A model generated the notes under the pieces. The model worked only from the letters and a program-made list of their open reading frames with translations, was not told the origin of the DNA and did no database searches. Shown one piece after another: positions 1 to 12,472 of a DNA stretch of 64,000 nucleotides. Source of the stretch: Streptomyces sp. NBC_00513 (GTDB lineage: Bacteria; Actinomycetota; Actinomycetes; Streptomycetales; Streptomycetaceae); contig NZ_CP107845.1 in assembly GCF_041431415.1 (NCBI RefSeq), forward strand, positions 7,192,001-7,256,000, given 5' to 3'. How positions within the stretch are numbered: the first letter of the stretch is position 1; every line of letters starts with the position of its first letter. The translations under genes and the position numbers were made by a program.

Positions 1-121
1 GCGCCCTACCCATCCGTACCGTCCCGGCGCAGGCTGAGGACGAGGGCAGGCGCGTGGCGCGCGGCCCGGATTCCGGCACAGCGCCTCGGCCTCCGAGGCG
101 GCGCACAGACCAGGGGGCCGC

Positions 122-1192
122 ATGAGCCTGACATCCATGTCCCGAACCGCCGGCGCGGATCGGTCGGACCCGAACCCGAACGCGGACATGAACCCGAACG
201 CGGGCACGAGCGGGAACGCGGGCACGGACACGGAGGTGGCCCCGGGACCCGCGCCGGCCGGAGCGGGCCTCGCGGAGGCCTTCGCCCCCCTGGTCGTCAC
301 CGACGGCGAAGCCGCCCGGTTCACCGGCCGGGTCGACTCCGGCACGCTCGGCTTCCTCCACGTGAGCACGGTCCGCGGCCCGGCCCGGACCACCCTCGCC
401 CTGGACGCCTCGACCGTGCCCGGCGGGCACCTCCTCCTGGGCGTCCTCTCCGACGGTCGGGCGCGGCTGGTCCCCGGGGGCCGGGACGCGCTCCCCGCCG
501 GGGAGGGGGAACCGGCGGGAGCCCTGCGTCCGTCGGACCTGTTCGTCCTGGACGGCTCGGAGTCGTTCGCCTTCCACGCGTACGAGGGCTTTCGCCTGCA
601 CCTCGTACGGATTCCGTGCGGCTCCCTCGCCGTCACCGGTGAGCGGATCCGCGACCTGGTCCGCCGGGAACCGCCCTTGCGCGGCCCCGTGGCCACACTG
701 CTCGCGCCCCTCCTGCGGACCCTGGCCGAGGAGGCCTCGGGATACTCGGCGCGCACGGCCCTGCACCTGGCCGGCAACGTCGCCGAACTCGTCGCCGCCC
801 TGGCGGTCGAGGCGGGCGACCGCGGGGCACGGCCGGCACGGCGGCACGAGCGGGAGGAGCTCACCCGCAGGTTGCGCGCCCACATCGACGAGTCCCTCTG
901 GGACCGGGGGCTGTCACCGGTGACCGTCGCCGCCGCGCACCACGTGTCGATCCGCTATCTGCACAAGCTGTTCTCGGAGCACGACAGCACGGTCGGGCGC
1001 TGGATCCAGCACCGCCGACTGGAGGAGGCGCGCCGGGAGCTGGCCCGGCCGGGACGCACCGACACCGGCGTGGCCGTCGTCGCCGGTCGTTGGGGGTTCG
1101 CCAGCGCGGCCCACTTCAGCCGCAGTTTCCGTACGGCGTACGGAATGTCGCCGAGCGACTGGCGCGACTCCCGGGTCCGGCCGACGGGGTGA
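122..1192 (+). CDS. AraC-family transcriptional regulator
   Basis: A DNA-binding regulator of about 356 residues. The last 100 residues hold the two helix-turn-helix units of the AraC/XylS family, ending in the typical GFASAAHFSRSFRTAYG segment followed by SPSDWR. The middle (about residues 50-230) resembles the AraC-binding-like cupin domain that precedes the HTH in many actinobacterial members. The first 45 residues are low complexity, with repeated Asn-Pro and Asn-Ala units, so a later start cannot be excluded; the chosen ATG has a G-rich stretch just upstream. The gene converges on a second AraC regulator. Effector and targets are not visible. Confidence 0.85.
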   Translation: MSLTSMSRTAGADRSDPNPNADMNPNAGTSGNAGTDTEVAPGPAPAGAGLAEAFAPLVVTDGEAARFTGRVDSGTLGFLHVSTVRGPARTTLALDASTVPGGHLLLGVLSDGRARLVPGGRDALPAGEGEPAGALRPSDLFVLDGSESFAFHAYEGFRLHLVRIPCGSLAVTGERIRDLVRREPPLRGPVATLLAPLLRTLAEEASGYSARTALHLAGNVAELVAALAVEAGDRGARPARRHEREELTRRLRAHIDESLWDRGLSPVTVAAAHHVSIRYLHKLFSEHDSTVGRWIQHRRLEEARRELARPGRTDTGVAVVAGRWGFASAAHFSRSFRTAYGMSPSDWRDSRVRPTG

Positions 1193-1258
1193 CCCCGCCG
1201 GCTGAACCCGGGCTGTGCCGGCTGGTCGGGGGCCCGGGGCGCCGGATGCCGTGCGGCG

Positions 1259-2257
1259 TCACGCTCGCGGGGGCGCGGACTCCGCGGCGCCGAGGGCAGC
1301 CGCCCGCCACTGGCGCGGCGAGTGCCCGTACACGGCCTTGAAGGCCCGGCTGAAGTGCGCCGGACTGCGAAAGCCCCAGCGCTGGGCCACCGCCGAGATG
1401 GACGGGCTCACCCGCCCGCGCCGGCTGAGCTCCCGCTCGCACTGCTCGACGCGCCGCTGGTGGACCAGCCTGCCCACGGTGGTGTCCTCCGCCTCGAAGA
1501 GCCGGTGCAGGTAGCGCACCGAGATGCCGTGGGCCGCCGCTATGCGTTCCGGGGACAGGTCCGGGTCGCCGAGGTGGCGATCGATGTGCTCCCGGACGGC
1601 GCGGAGCAGCGCCTCACGCCCCGGACAGCCGGGATCGTTCCGGCCCTGCGGTTCCTCGTTCCACTCGTTCACGAGCGCGGCCACGAACTCCGTGACGACA
1701 CCGCCCAGCCGCTCGCCCACCGTCACGGACATCGCGTCGCTCGACGCGCCGAGGCCGTGCAGCAGGGGTCCCAGCAAGGCCGCGACACCGTCCCCGCCGA
1801 CCGGCACGACGCGCCCGAGGACGGGACGCAGGTCCGCCACCGACAGCCCCAGGGCGTGCGCCGGCAGTCGGCAGAGCAGTACCGACGCCCCTGCGGCGCG
1901 CTCCAGTGCGAACGGCCGGCGCAGGTCGATCAGGGTCAGTTCGCCCGCTCCGACGGTCGCGCCGCGGCCGTCCTGGGTGACGGCGGTCGTGCCGTGCCGG
2001 GGGAGCACGACGGCGACGGCGTCCAGGGGCTCTCGCGCCACCGTCCGCGGCGTACGACTCAGCTGGGCGGGCGCCGCCTGCCAGAGGAGCAGGCGCAGGT
2101 ATCCGAAGCCGCGACACCGGGGGGCGTCGCCCTCGGGCCCGTCCGCCCGGTCGCCGGCCGAGACGGGCGCCAACCAGCGCGCGAGGTCGGCGGCGCCGTC
2201 GGTGTTCCGCTCCGCGTCGGCATCCGGTGGTGCGGCAGGTGCGGTGAGAGCACGCAC
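1259..2257 (-). CDS. AraC-family transcriptional regulator
   Basis: A 332-residue regulator with the same architecture as the gene upstream: an N-terminal AraC-binding-like domain (about residues 25-200) and a C-terminal AraC HTH pair (about 225-320) containing ISVRYLHRLF and WGFRSPAHFSRAFK. A GTG start is chosen because GGGAG sits 5 bases upstream. It is transcribed divergently from the alpha/beta hydrolase gene, so that hydrolase is a reasonable regulatory target (inference). The two flanking AraC proteins look like paralogues of one another. Confidence 0.87.
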   Translation of the reverse strand: MRALTAPAAPPDADAERNTDGAADLARWLAPVSAGDRADGPEGDAPRCRGFGYLRLLLWQAAPAQLSRTPRTVAREPLDAVAVVLPRHGTTAVTQDGRGATVGAGELTLIDLRRPFALERAAGASVLLCRLPAHALGLSVADLRPVLGRVVPVGGDGVAALLGPLLHGLGASSDAMSVTVGERLGGVVTEFVAALVNEWNEEPQGRNDPGCPGREALLRAVREHIDRHLGDPDLSPERIAAAHGISVRYLHRLFEAEDTTVGRLVHQRRVEQCERELSRRGRVSPSISAVAQRWGFRSPAHFSRAFKAVYGHSPRQWRAAALGAAESAPPRA

Positions 2258-2367
2258 GCAGACTCCCTTCGGCCGCCTCGGAGAACAACAGGACGCACGG
2301 GGGAGGGGGCGGCTGCCCTCCCGCGGTACTGCTTCGAGTCTGTGGCGCCGGCGGCGACGACTGGTAG

Positions 2368-2377
2368 GTCATATGAC
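2368..2377. promoter_or_regulatory. 10-bp palindrome in divergent intergenic region (possible operator)
   Basis: The 413-base gap between the AraC gene (start 2257) and the hydrolase (start 2671) contains the perfect palindrome GTCATATGAC and a short run of GGGCACGG-type repeats near 2400-2435. No clear -10/-35 pair was found. The palindrome could be an operator for the adjacent AraC protein, but AraC sites are usually direct repeats, so this is weak. Confidence 0.25.
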
Positions 2378-2670
2378 TGCCGTCGACGGGCGCGGCGACG
2401 GACACGGGCACGGATACGGGCACGGGCCGGCCGCACCGGCCCGCGCCGCGCACGGTGCGCCCGGCGCACCGCGTCCCGGCGAACTGTGCACGCAGCGTCA
2501 CGTACGGGCACGGTGCCGCCGTCGAAGTCCCGTCCGGCGTTCCGTAGGGTGGGTCTGCGGTGCCGCGGCATGACCGGATCCGGCACCGAGCGCCAGCCTG
2601 CCCGGCCGTGGGGGGCCGTCAGGGGCCGCTCCGTCGAAGGCCCGCGGCCACGCCCCGTGCAGGAGTGCCC

Positions 2671-3660
2671 GTGAACAACGACGTCGAGGCCGTCCGGCCG
2701 GGACCCGTTCTCGAACGCCAGGTCCGGGCCTTCGTACGGCGCCACTCGTGCCCGACGGCACGCGACGGGCTCGACACCGCGGCCTCGCGCGCCCGCGTGT
2801 CGGACCTCTGGGACGGGGGCGACGCGCCGCCCGAACCCGACGTCGTGGAGGAGTGGCTGGCCGTCCCGGGTCCGGCGGGCCGGCGGATCCGGGTACGGAT
2901 CCTGCGTCCGGCGGGCAGCGACGGACCGCTGCCGGTGGTCCTCTACCTGCACGGACTGGGCTGGATGCTGACCGACGCGTACGCGCACCGGCAACTGGTC
3001 GCCGACCTCGTCCTCGGCACCGATGCCGCCGTGGTCATTCCCGAGTACGACGTTCCGGGCGACGCACGCCACCCCGGTGCCGTCGAGCAGGCCCACACGG
3101 TCGCGCGCTGGATCGTCGGCCAGGGGGGCGAATGCGGTCTGGACGGGACCAGGATGGCGGTGGTCGGGGTCAGCGCCGGCGCGCACCACGCCGCGGCCCT
3201 CACCCTGAGGGCGAACCGGTGCGGCGGGCCGCGCTTCCTCCAACAGGTCCTGGTCTGCCCGGTGACCGACGCCGCGATGGACACCCCCTCCTACGAGGAG
3301 TTCGCCGAGGGGTACTTCCTGGGACGCGCCGCGATGCGGGACTACTGGGAGCAGTACGCGCCCGACGCCGAGACCCGCGCCCAGCGCGCCGTCTCACCGC
3401 TCAGGGCGTCGAACGAGCAGCTCAGGGGGCTGCCTCCGGCGCTGGTCCTCACCGCTGAGGCCGACGTGCTGCGCGACGAGGGCGAGGCGTACGCGGCTCG
3501 GCTGAGGGAGGCGGACGTCCCCGTGGTGTCGGTCCGCTACCACGGCACCATCCACGGATTCGTCCTCTTCGACCTGCTCCGCGGCACACACGCCGCCCGC
3601 GCGGCCCGCATCCAGATCACGGACACCCTGCACATCGCCCTGCATCAGTCGGGACGTTGA
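2671..3660 (+). CDS. HSL-type alpha/beta hydrolase (esterase)
   Basis: A 329-residue cytoplasmic esterase/lipase-like enzyme of the hormone-sensitive-lipase group. The nucleophile is Ser168 in GVSAG; the acid is probably the Asp in LTAEADVLRDEG and the base the His in GTIHGF, both near the C-terminus. The oxyanion-hole motif, usually HGGGW, reads HGLGW here (residues 94-98). The GTG start is chosen for AGGAG 5 bases upstream; a longer frame to 2560 lacks such a site. Its 3' end overlaps the convergent AraC gene by 16 bases. Substrate unknown; flanking AraC regulators suggest inducible control. Confidence 0.85.
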   Translation: MNNDVEAVRPGPVLERQVRAFVRRHSCPTARDGLDTAASRARVSDLWDGGDAPPEPDVVEEWLAVPGPAGRRIRVRILRPAGSDGPLPVVLYLHGLGWMLTDAYAHRQLVADLVLGTDAAVVIPEYDVPGDARHPGAVEQAHTVARWIVGQGGECGLDGTRMAVVGVSAGAHHAAALTLRANRCGGPRFLQQVLVCPVTDAAMDTPSYEEFAEGYFLGRAAMRDYWEQYAPDAETRAQRAVSPLRASNEQLRGLPPALVLTAEADVLRDEGEAYAARLREADVPVVSVRYHGTIHGFVLFDLLRGTHAARAARIQITDTLHIALHQSGR

Positions 3661-4619
3661 GACCTGCGCCACTCGCTCGGAGTCAGCCCGTACGCTGCCT
3701 GGAACCTGCGGCTGAAGTGACTCGCCCCGGCGAACCCGCACCGGGCGGCGACCGCCGCGACGGTGAGACCCGCGCACCGGGCGGAGGCGAGCATCCGCCG
3801 TGCCAGCGCGAGGCGTTCGGTGATGAGCCACTGTTCCAGGCTGATCCCCTCGCGGCTGAGGACCGCGTACAACCGGCGCACGGAAACCGCGTGTTCCGCC
3901 GCCAGGCGCTCGGGGGTGAGGTCCCGGTCGGCGAGGTGGCGGCGGGCATGCGCCAGGACGCGGGACGCCAGGGTGTCGTCCATGGCCTCCCTGGTCTCCG
4001 GTGCCCGTTCACCGGCCCCGGCCGAGAGCAGCAGCGCGCGGACGAGTTCGACGGTGGCGTTCGCCAGTGCCGGGGCACCGGGATCACCCTCCAACCGGCC
4101 GGGGTCCCGCCACAGCCCGCGCAGGTGGTTCAGGACCAGGTCGTACAGGGGGCTGGCGCGCAGTCGGAAGCCGGCCCGAAGCACCGTGTCGACCGGGACG
4201 CCGAGCCGCTCGGCGTCCAACATCAGCGACTGCGAGGCCCCGTCGCCGGACCAACCGAAGGACCGTGGTGTCAGTTCGTGGAACACGCAGATGTCGTCCG
4301 GTCCGAACACCTGCCGTTGTCCCGCGAGTTCGGCCCGGCCGAGCCCGTGCGGCTGGAGCGCGACGGAGACCACCGGATCGCTGCGGTGCCGGCGCACGTG
4401 CAGGTCCGTGCGGTGCACCGTGAAACCCGAGTTGCGGGTGGAGAACATCGGGAGGCCGCCGACCCGCCACAGCTCCATCCGCGCGTGGATGGACGTCCCG
4501 CCGTCCTCGTGGACCACGTGGTTGGGTACCGAGTCGTCGGTCAGCGCGTGGTGGAAGGCCCCCACTCGCTCGCCCGGTGCCACGGTGGTCAGATCCAGCA
4601 GCAGCACGACGCCCCCCAT
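3645..4619 (-). CDS. AraC-family transcriptional regulator (AraC-binding-like domain)
   Basis: About 324 residues. The N-terminal half carries features of the AraC-binding-like domain (long beta-rich segment with FTVHRTDLHVRRHRSDPVV and ELTPRSFGW), and the C-terminal 100 residues form the AraC HTH pair ending in CGFAGASHFSRRFQAAYGLTPSEWR. The ATG at 4619 is preferred on homology grounds (MGGVVLLLDL); upstream in-frame sequence has poor codon bias and no good ribosome site is seen for either choice. It is the third AraC-type gene in 4.6 kb and overlaps the hydrolase tail to tail. Confidence 0.85.
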   Translation of the reverse strand: MGGVVLLLDLTTVAPGERVGAFHHALTDDSVPNHVVHEDGGTSIHARMELWRVGGLPMFSTRNSGFTVHRTDLHVRRHRSDPVVSVALQPHGLGRAELAGQRQVFGPDDICVFHELTPRSFGWSGDGASQSLMLDAERLGVPVDTVLRAGFRLRASPLYDLVLNHLRGLWRDPGRLEGDPGAPALANATVELVRALLLSAGAGERAPETREAMDDTLASRVLAHARRHLADRDLTPERLAAEHAVSVRRLYAVLSREGISLEQWLITERLALARRMLASARCAGLTVAAVAARCGFAGASHFSRRFQAAYGLTPSEWRRSQRPD

Positions 4620-4802
4620 GTGACCAGCGAGGAAAGCATTCTGCGGTATTACCCGTCGTAACCGGTTGCCCGCCGAGTGTTCCGCCGGTCCGGAGGCCGG
4701 ACGCCGCACGGTCGAGCGCGGTGACGCTGTCCTCGAAGAGGCGCTCGGCGTCCGCGCGGGTGTGCCCGTGGATCAGCCGCACCGCACGAGGGCAGGGCAG
4801 GT

Positions 4803-6287
<1,485 letters not shown>

Positions 6288-6365
6288 TCCGGTCGCGGTT
6301 CCAGGCCCCGGGCGGCGCGCCCGTCGATGCGCGTCGAGCCCCCCCGGGGCGTGGTGGAGAAGTAC

Positions 6366-6394
6366 GAGCCGGGCCCGCATGGCGGGCCCGGCTC
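6366..6394 (+). terminator. Rho-independent-like terminator after argG
   Basis: A perfect 13-bp stem (6366-6378 with 6382-6394) closes a 3-base loop about 80 bases after the argG stop. As in many Streptomyces terminators, the T tract is weak. Confidence 0.75.
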
Positions 6395-6635
6395 CTTCAT
6401 GTCGTGCGGCGGGAGCGCCCGGTGCCCACGGTCCGTCACCGCGAGGGGAGTTGCGGAGCCGATTTTCGAACGGCGAACTTTTACAGAAAACAGTCGGTAT
6501 ATGCCGTGTCTCGCACCGCTATCCGGCTTGACGTGAAGAACACTTGTCGGCGGTCACGCGTCAACGGAAATCCACGAAAGGAGCAACTCGAAGAAACAGG
6601 TCGGCTGTCTCGCATCCGAATACGGAGGTATCACG
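6395..6635. other. Gap upstream of NlpC/P60 gene, comparatively A/T-rich leader
   Basis: No gene is supported here. The segment from about 6460 to 6600 is less GC-rich than its surroundings, as expected of a regulatory leader for the cell-wall hydrolase. TTTACA (6480-6485) and TATATG (6498-6503) occur, but only 12 bases apart, too close for a standard promoter. A clear GGAGGT ribosome site precedes the ATG at 6636. I could not match a known riboswitch by eye. Confidence 0.4.
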
Positions 6636-7133
6636 ATGCCCCACTCCACGACGGACGCACGTAAAGCCCCATTTCGCCGAAAAACCGCTCGACTCGCATC
6701 TCCGCTCCTGCTTCTCGTCACCATCGCGACCCCCGCCGGCACCGCGGTTCCGGCGCACGCGGCCCCCATCGAGGTGGCCCCCGCCTACGGCAACAAGGCA
6801 TTGGCCGTGGCGGCTTCCAAAGAGGGCGCACCGTACGCGCGCGGCGCGACGGGCCCCGAACGCTTCGACTGCTCCGGATTGACGCTCTACGCCTTCCGGC
6901 GGGCCGGCAAGAAACTGCCACGCACCGCCGAGCAGCAGTACGAACACACCCGGCCCGTCCCTTCCGTCCAACGGGCCGCGGGAGACCTGGTGTTCTTCCC
7001 CAAGGGCTCGACCGTGGGACACGTCGGCATCTACGCCGGGAACGACATACTCTGGCACGCGCCGCGTCCGGGTGCCTCGGTGCGCCTTGAACGCATCTGG
7101 ACCGGCAACGTCCGCTACGGCCGCGCCACATGA
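6636..7133 (+). CDS. Secreted NlpC/P60 cell-wall endopeptidase
   Basis: A 165-residue exported peptidoglycan hydrolase. Residues 1-42 look like a signal peptide (basic start, LLLLVTIATPAGTAVPAHA, Ala-X-Ala cleavage near 42). The rest is a single NlpC/P60 domain with the catalytic Cys in RFDCSGLT, the His in GHVGIYAG and a third polar site at LWHAP. It lacks the coiled-coil and SH3 regions of larger Rpf/NlpC proteins, so it is a minimal member that probably cuts stem-peptide bonds. The start has a strong GGAGGT site. The long leader suggests tight regulation, but the regulator is unknown. Confidence 0.92.
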   Translation: MPHSTTDARKAPFRRKTARLASPLLLLVTIATPAGTAVPAHAAPIEVAPAYGNKALAVAASKEGAPYARGATGPERFDCSGLTLYAFRRAGKKLPRTAEQQYEHTRPVPSVQRAAGDLVFFPKGSTVGHVGIYAGNDILWHAPRPGASVRLERIWTGNVRYGRAT

Positions 7134-7271
7134 CGTCACCGCCCCCTCCGCCGGCTGCGGACGGCTCGCCGGGAACGGCGACAGGGACCTCCAACTCACC
7201 CCTTCACACTCGTGGTTGCCGACGGCGGGCAGAGGCTCGGGCAGGGGTGCGCGTCGGGGCGCGACCGGCGC

Positions 7272-8729
7272 CTACGCGGCGCCCGCCCCGACGGCCGCGC
7301 GCGCCGAGTCCAGGGCGCCGGTCGCGGATCGGCCCGTCGCGTCGAATTCCAGCGAGGTCAGGCCCGCCGCCGTGGCGTCGAGGCTTCTCGCGGCCGTACG
7401 CAGGTCGGGCGCCGAGAGACCGGAGATCGCGTACGGGCGGAGCGGCGTGATCGCGCCGCGGAGCCGGTCCGCGGCCACCACCGCGGCCAGCACGTCGAGG
7501 TGCGGCCCGCTCAACCGGTCCAGCGCGGAGCGCAACTCCAGGCTCGCCGCCTCCGCGGCCCGTACCCGTCCCTCCCGCGCCGGCGGAGGTCCGTACTCCA
7601 CCACCGTCGCCACGCGCTCCAGGAAACGGGCGTGGGTCTCCAGCAGGGTCTGCAGCCTCTCCGGCAACCGGCGTTCCTCGCGGGCGGGCCACACGAACAG
7701 TACGGTCACGGCGGCGAGTACGGCCCCCAGGGCGTTGTTCGTGAGGCGCTGGAGCACGTCGCTCCACACCACATGGGCATCGGTCTCGGTCAACAGGATC
7801 AGTACCGGCGTGCCGAAGACGGGCCAGAAGCCGTAGTTCCAGCCCCGCATGGGCCGCGCGATCCCGCCGCACACGGTGATCGCGATCGCCGCGGTGACCG
7901 GTCGGCCCGAGGTGAGGGCGAGCAGTACGACGGTCAGGACGCAGCCGAGGCACAGCCCGATGAGGCGCTTCGTGATCCTGGTGCGGGTGGCGCCCCAACT
8001 GGGCCGCAGGGTCGTGAGGATGCCGACGAGCGCCCAGGCGGCGTGCGGCACGTCCAGCCAGGTGAGTACGGCGTAGGCGACGGTGAAGCACACGCAGATC
8101 CGTACGGCGTAGCGCAGTCTCGGGTTCCCCTCGCGCGCGGCCCGGCGGAGCGCGGTGAGGCTCTCACGGGCGCCGCGGCGGGCCTGGCGGCGTCCGGCGC
8201 TCGGCGTCGCGTAGGCCCCGCCGAGGAACGGCACGAGCAGGATGGCGCCGGCCCACAGCGAGCCGCCCGCGAAGAGCAGCAGGTGTTCGGCCGTGTCCGG
8301 CACCGACTGCGGTCCGACGGCCATCACCAGCGTGATCAGCGGGGTGACGCCGACGTAGGTCAGGGGCGACAACAGGCACAGGACGGCCGAGACGAGCAGC
8401 ACGGCCCAGAGGAGGTTCCCGACGAGCAGCCCGACGGCGGTGGTGGACGTGAGCAGGACCGTACGGAATGCCGACTGTCGGACCCGGTCGGCAGCCGTCG
8501 CCCTCGGCACGGCCAGCGAGGTGAACCAGGCGCCGAGGGAGACGACGACGGCTTCCGACGTTCGCCCCGTGGCCGTCCCCACCAGCACCGGCGCGCCGAC
8601 CATCAGGGCCATCGCCACGGCGAGGTGCCAGTCGTAGCGGCCGGAACCCTCACGCGCGAGGTACACCCCGCGCAATTCGCGGACCGTCGAGCCGAATGTG
8701 GACGCGAAACGGGGGCGGGGAGCGGCCAT
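7272..8729 (-). CDS. FUSC-type integral membrane protein (aromatic acid exporter-like)
   Basis: About 485 residues, with two clusters of hydrophobic helices (about residues 35-150 and 205-330) separated by a basic cytoplasmic stretch and followed by a soluble helical tail. This is the arrangement of FUSC/YccS/ArAE-family proteins, several of which export aromatic acids; the substrate here is unknown. The start MAAPRPRFAS at 8729 is preferred; an upstream ATG at 8762 would add 11 residues without a clear ribosome site. It reads toward the NlpC/P60 gene and probably forms its own transcript. Confidence 0.82.
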   Translation of the reverse strand: MAAPRPRFASTFGSTVRELRGVYLAREGSGRYDWHLAVAMALMVGAPVLVGTATGRTSEAVVVSLGAWFTSLAVPRATAADRVRQSAFRTVLLTSTTAVGLLVGNLLWAVLLVSAVLCLLSPLTYVGVTPLITLVMAVGPQSVPDTAEHLLLFAGGSLWAGAILLVPFLGGAYATPSAGRRQARRGARESLTALRRAAREGNPRLRYAVRICVCFTVAYAVLTWLDVPHAAWALVGILTTLRPSWGATRTRITKRLIGLCLGCVLTVVLLALTSGRPVTAAIAITVCGGIARPMRGWNYGFWPVFGTPVLILLTETDAHVVWSDVLQRLTNNALGAVLAAVTVLFVWPAREERRLPERLQTLLETHARFLERVATVVEYGPPPAREGRVRAAEAASLELRSALDRLSGPHLDVLAAVVAADRLRGAITPLRPYAISGLSAPDLRTAARSLDATAAGLTSLEFDATGRSATGALDSARAAVGAGAA

Positions 8730-8801
8730 GGGCCGGATTCTAGGGCGGCCCTGTCGGCCCACCCGTCATTCCGCCTGTGTCGACGTTCCCCCGGTGTCGA
8801 G

Positions 8802-8832
8802 GTCCGGGTCGGCCGGTGGGGCCGACCCGGAC
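8802..8832 (-). terminator. Terminator hairpin after katG
   Basis: A perfect 13-bp stem (8802-8814 with 8820-8832) and 5-base loop lie just past the katG stop codon on the minus strand, separating it from the FUSC-type gene. Confidence 0.7.
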
Positions 8833-8839
8833 GCCGCGA

Positions 8840-11261
<2,422 letters not shown>

Positions 11262-11299
11262 GTCGGTGTCTCCTGCGGTGCTGGAAATCTTCCTGTCCC

Positions 11300-11346
11300 T
11301 TGGCTGTCGACAGAACCGATCCTACGATGGACAGAGTCCAAGTCAA
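11300..11346. promoter_or_regulatory. Divergent katG/furA promoters sharing a palindromic operator
   Basis: Toward katG (minus): -35 TTGACT (11341-11346) and -10 TAGGAT (11319-11324), spacer 16. Toward furA (plus): -35 TTGGCT (11300-11305) and -10 TACGAT (11323-11328), spacer 17. Between them lies the palindrome TGGAC-AGA-GTCCA (11328-11340), filling the katG spacer and covering the furA start region. FurA-type regulators in Streptomyces bind similar inverted repeats at furA-catC promoters, so one operator could repress both genes (inference). The remainder of the 357-base gap has no other clear element. Confidence 0.6.
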
Positions 11347-11431
11347 GAAGGGCACCAGACCCATATCCCATAGGATTCCGGACGGACCCGCGAACTCCGG
11401 GCTCCCGCCGAACCTGAAATGGTGAACCGAC

Positions 11432-11847
11432 ATGAGTGATCTGCTGGATCGACTGCGGGGGCGTGGCTGGAGGATGACCTCCCAGCGCAGCGACGTGTCG
11501 TGGCGGAGGTGCTCGACGGTGATCACGTGCACCTGACGGCCGACGAGGTGCACGCCCGCGCGGTGGAGCGACTGCCCGAGATCTCGCGGGCGACCGTCTA
11601 CAACGCCCTCGGTGAGCTGGTCGTCCTGGGCGAGGTCAGGGAGTTGTCCACCGACGGACGGGCGAAGCGCTACGACCCCAACGCGCACCAGCCGCACCAC
11701 CACCTGGTGTGCTCCGGCTGCGGGACCATCCGCGACGTCCACCCGACCGGCAGCCCCCTGTCGGACCTTCCCGCGGAGGAGCGGTTCGGGTTCTCCGTTT
11801 CCGCGGTGGAGGTCACCTACCGGGGCCTGTGCCCTTCCTGCGCGTAG
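11432..11847 (+). pseudogene. furA: Fur-family peroxide/iron regulator, frameshifted by a 5-bp duplication
   Basis: The ATG at 11432 encodes the expected FurA N-terminus (MSDLLDRLRGRGWRMTSQR), but the frame then breaks and stops at 11536. CAGCG is present twice in tandem (11483-11487, 11488-11492). Removing one copy restores MTSQRRVVAEVLDG and a continuous 136-residue protein with the DNA-binding helix region, the metal-site segment HHHLVCSGCG and the C-terminal CPSC pair. As it stands, only an N-truncated product from the in-frame GTG at 11500 (about 115 residues, lacking the first helices) could be made. It is divergent from katG, its probable target. A sequencing error is the main alternative. 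Confidence 0.85.
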
Positions 11848-11950
11848 GCCCTCGCGATCAGGGTCGGCCTCGCATCGCTTGACGGAGGGGGCGAAACATA
11901 TGACACTCGAAGTGCAATAAGTGTTGTCCTCCAGCGATCGAGGGGTCGAA

Positions 11951-12472
11951 ATGCCGGCCACTGTCGAGACTCGCAGGCCCCCGGGCGTGGCATCGTCCGA
12001 CCGACCCGCGGCAGAGCGGGCCCGGCCGCTCACCCGAGCCCGCACGTGGACGTCCCGGCACGCCGAGACCGTCGCGTACGCCGTGGCGGGCCTGGTCATG
12101 GGTGCGGTCTGGGCCCTCGGCGGTGACACTCCGCCCGCCGAGCACGCACTGCGCGTGCTGGCCATCCTCGCCGTGGCCGCACTGGCGATGACCCTGAACG
12201 GCCGCCGGCGGGCCCGAGCCGGGACGGCCCGCGACAAGCGGCTGGTCCTCTCGCTCCTGGCGGCCAAGGTGCTGCTCGTGGCCGTCGCGCTGATCCTCGA
12301 CTGGATCCTGGGCGCGTGGCTCCCCGAGCCGAGCCTCGTCACCGCCGGCTGCCTGTTCGTTCTCGTGGCGGCGGGCGGGCCCACCCTGCACGCGAGGCTG
12401 TCCGGGCACGGTCACACCCCGTCCCCGGCGGCCGGGGATCACCGCCCCGGATCCGCCGGATCCGCCGTCTGA
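11951..12472 (+). CDS. Small integral membrane protein of unknown function
   Basis: About 173 residues. After a basic, soluble N-terminal 45 residues there are roughly four hydrophobic segments (starting near VAYAVAGLVMGAVWAL, ALRVLAILAVAALAM, LVLSLLAAKVLLVAVALIL and LVTAGCLFVLVAAGG), then a short polar tail. I do not recognise a family. The ATG is chosen for AGGGG 5 bases upstream. The stretch between furA and this gene contains a CACT-CGA-AGTG inverted repeat near 11904-11914. Its 3' end overlaps the convergent TetR gene by 34 bases. Confidence 0.65.
   Translation: MPATVETRRPPGVASSDRPAAERARPLTRARTWTSRHAETVAYAVAGLVMGAVWALGGDTPPAEHALRVLAILAVAALAMTLNGRRRARAGTARDKRLVLSLLAAKVLLVAVALILDWILGAWLPEPSLVTAGCLFVLVAAGGPTLHARLSGHGHTPSPAAGDHRPGSAGSAV

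Noticed and set aside
6395..6635. Possible cyclic-di-AMP (ydaO-type) riboswitch before the NlpC/P60 gene
   Set aside because: Such riboswitches precede cell-wall hydrolases in Streptomyces, but I could not find the conserved core in this leader by eye. A covariance-model search would decide.
11897..11920. Six-codon mini-ORF and CACT/AGTG dyad upstream of the small membrane protein
   Set aside because: Too short and imperfect to call a leader peptide or operator.
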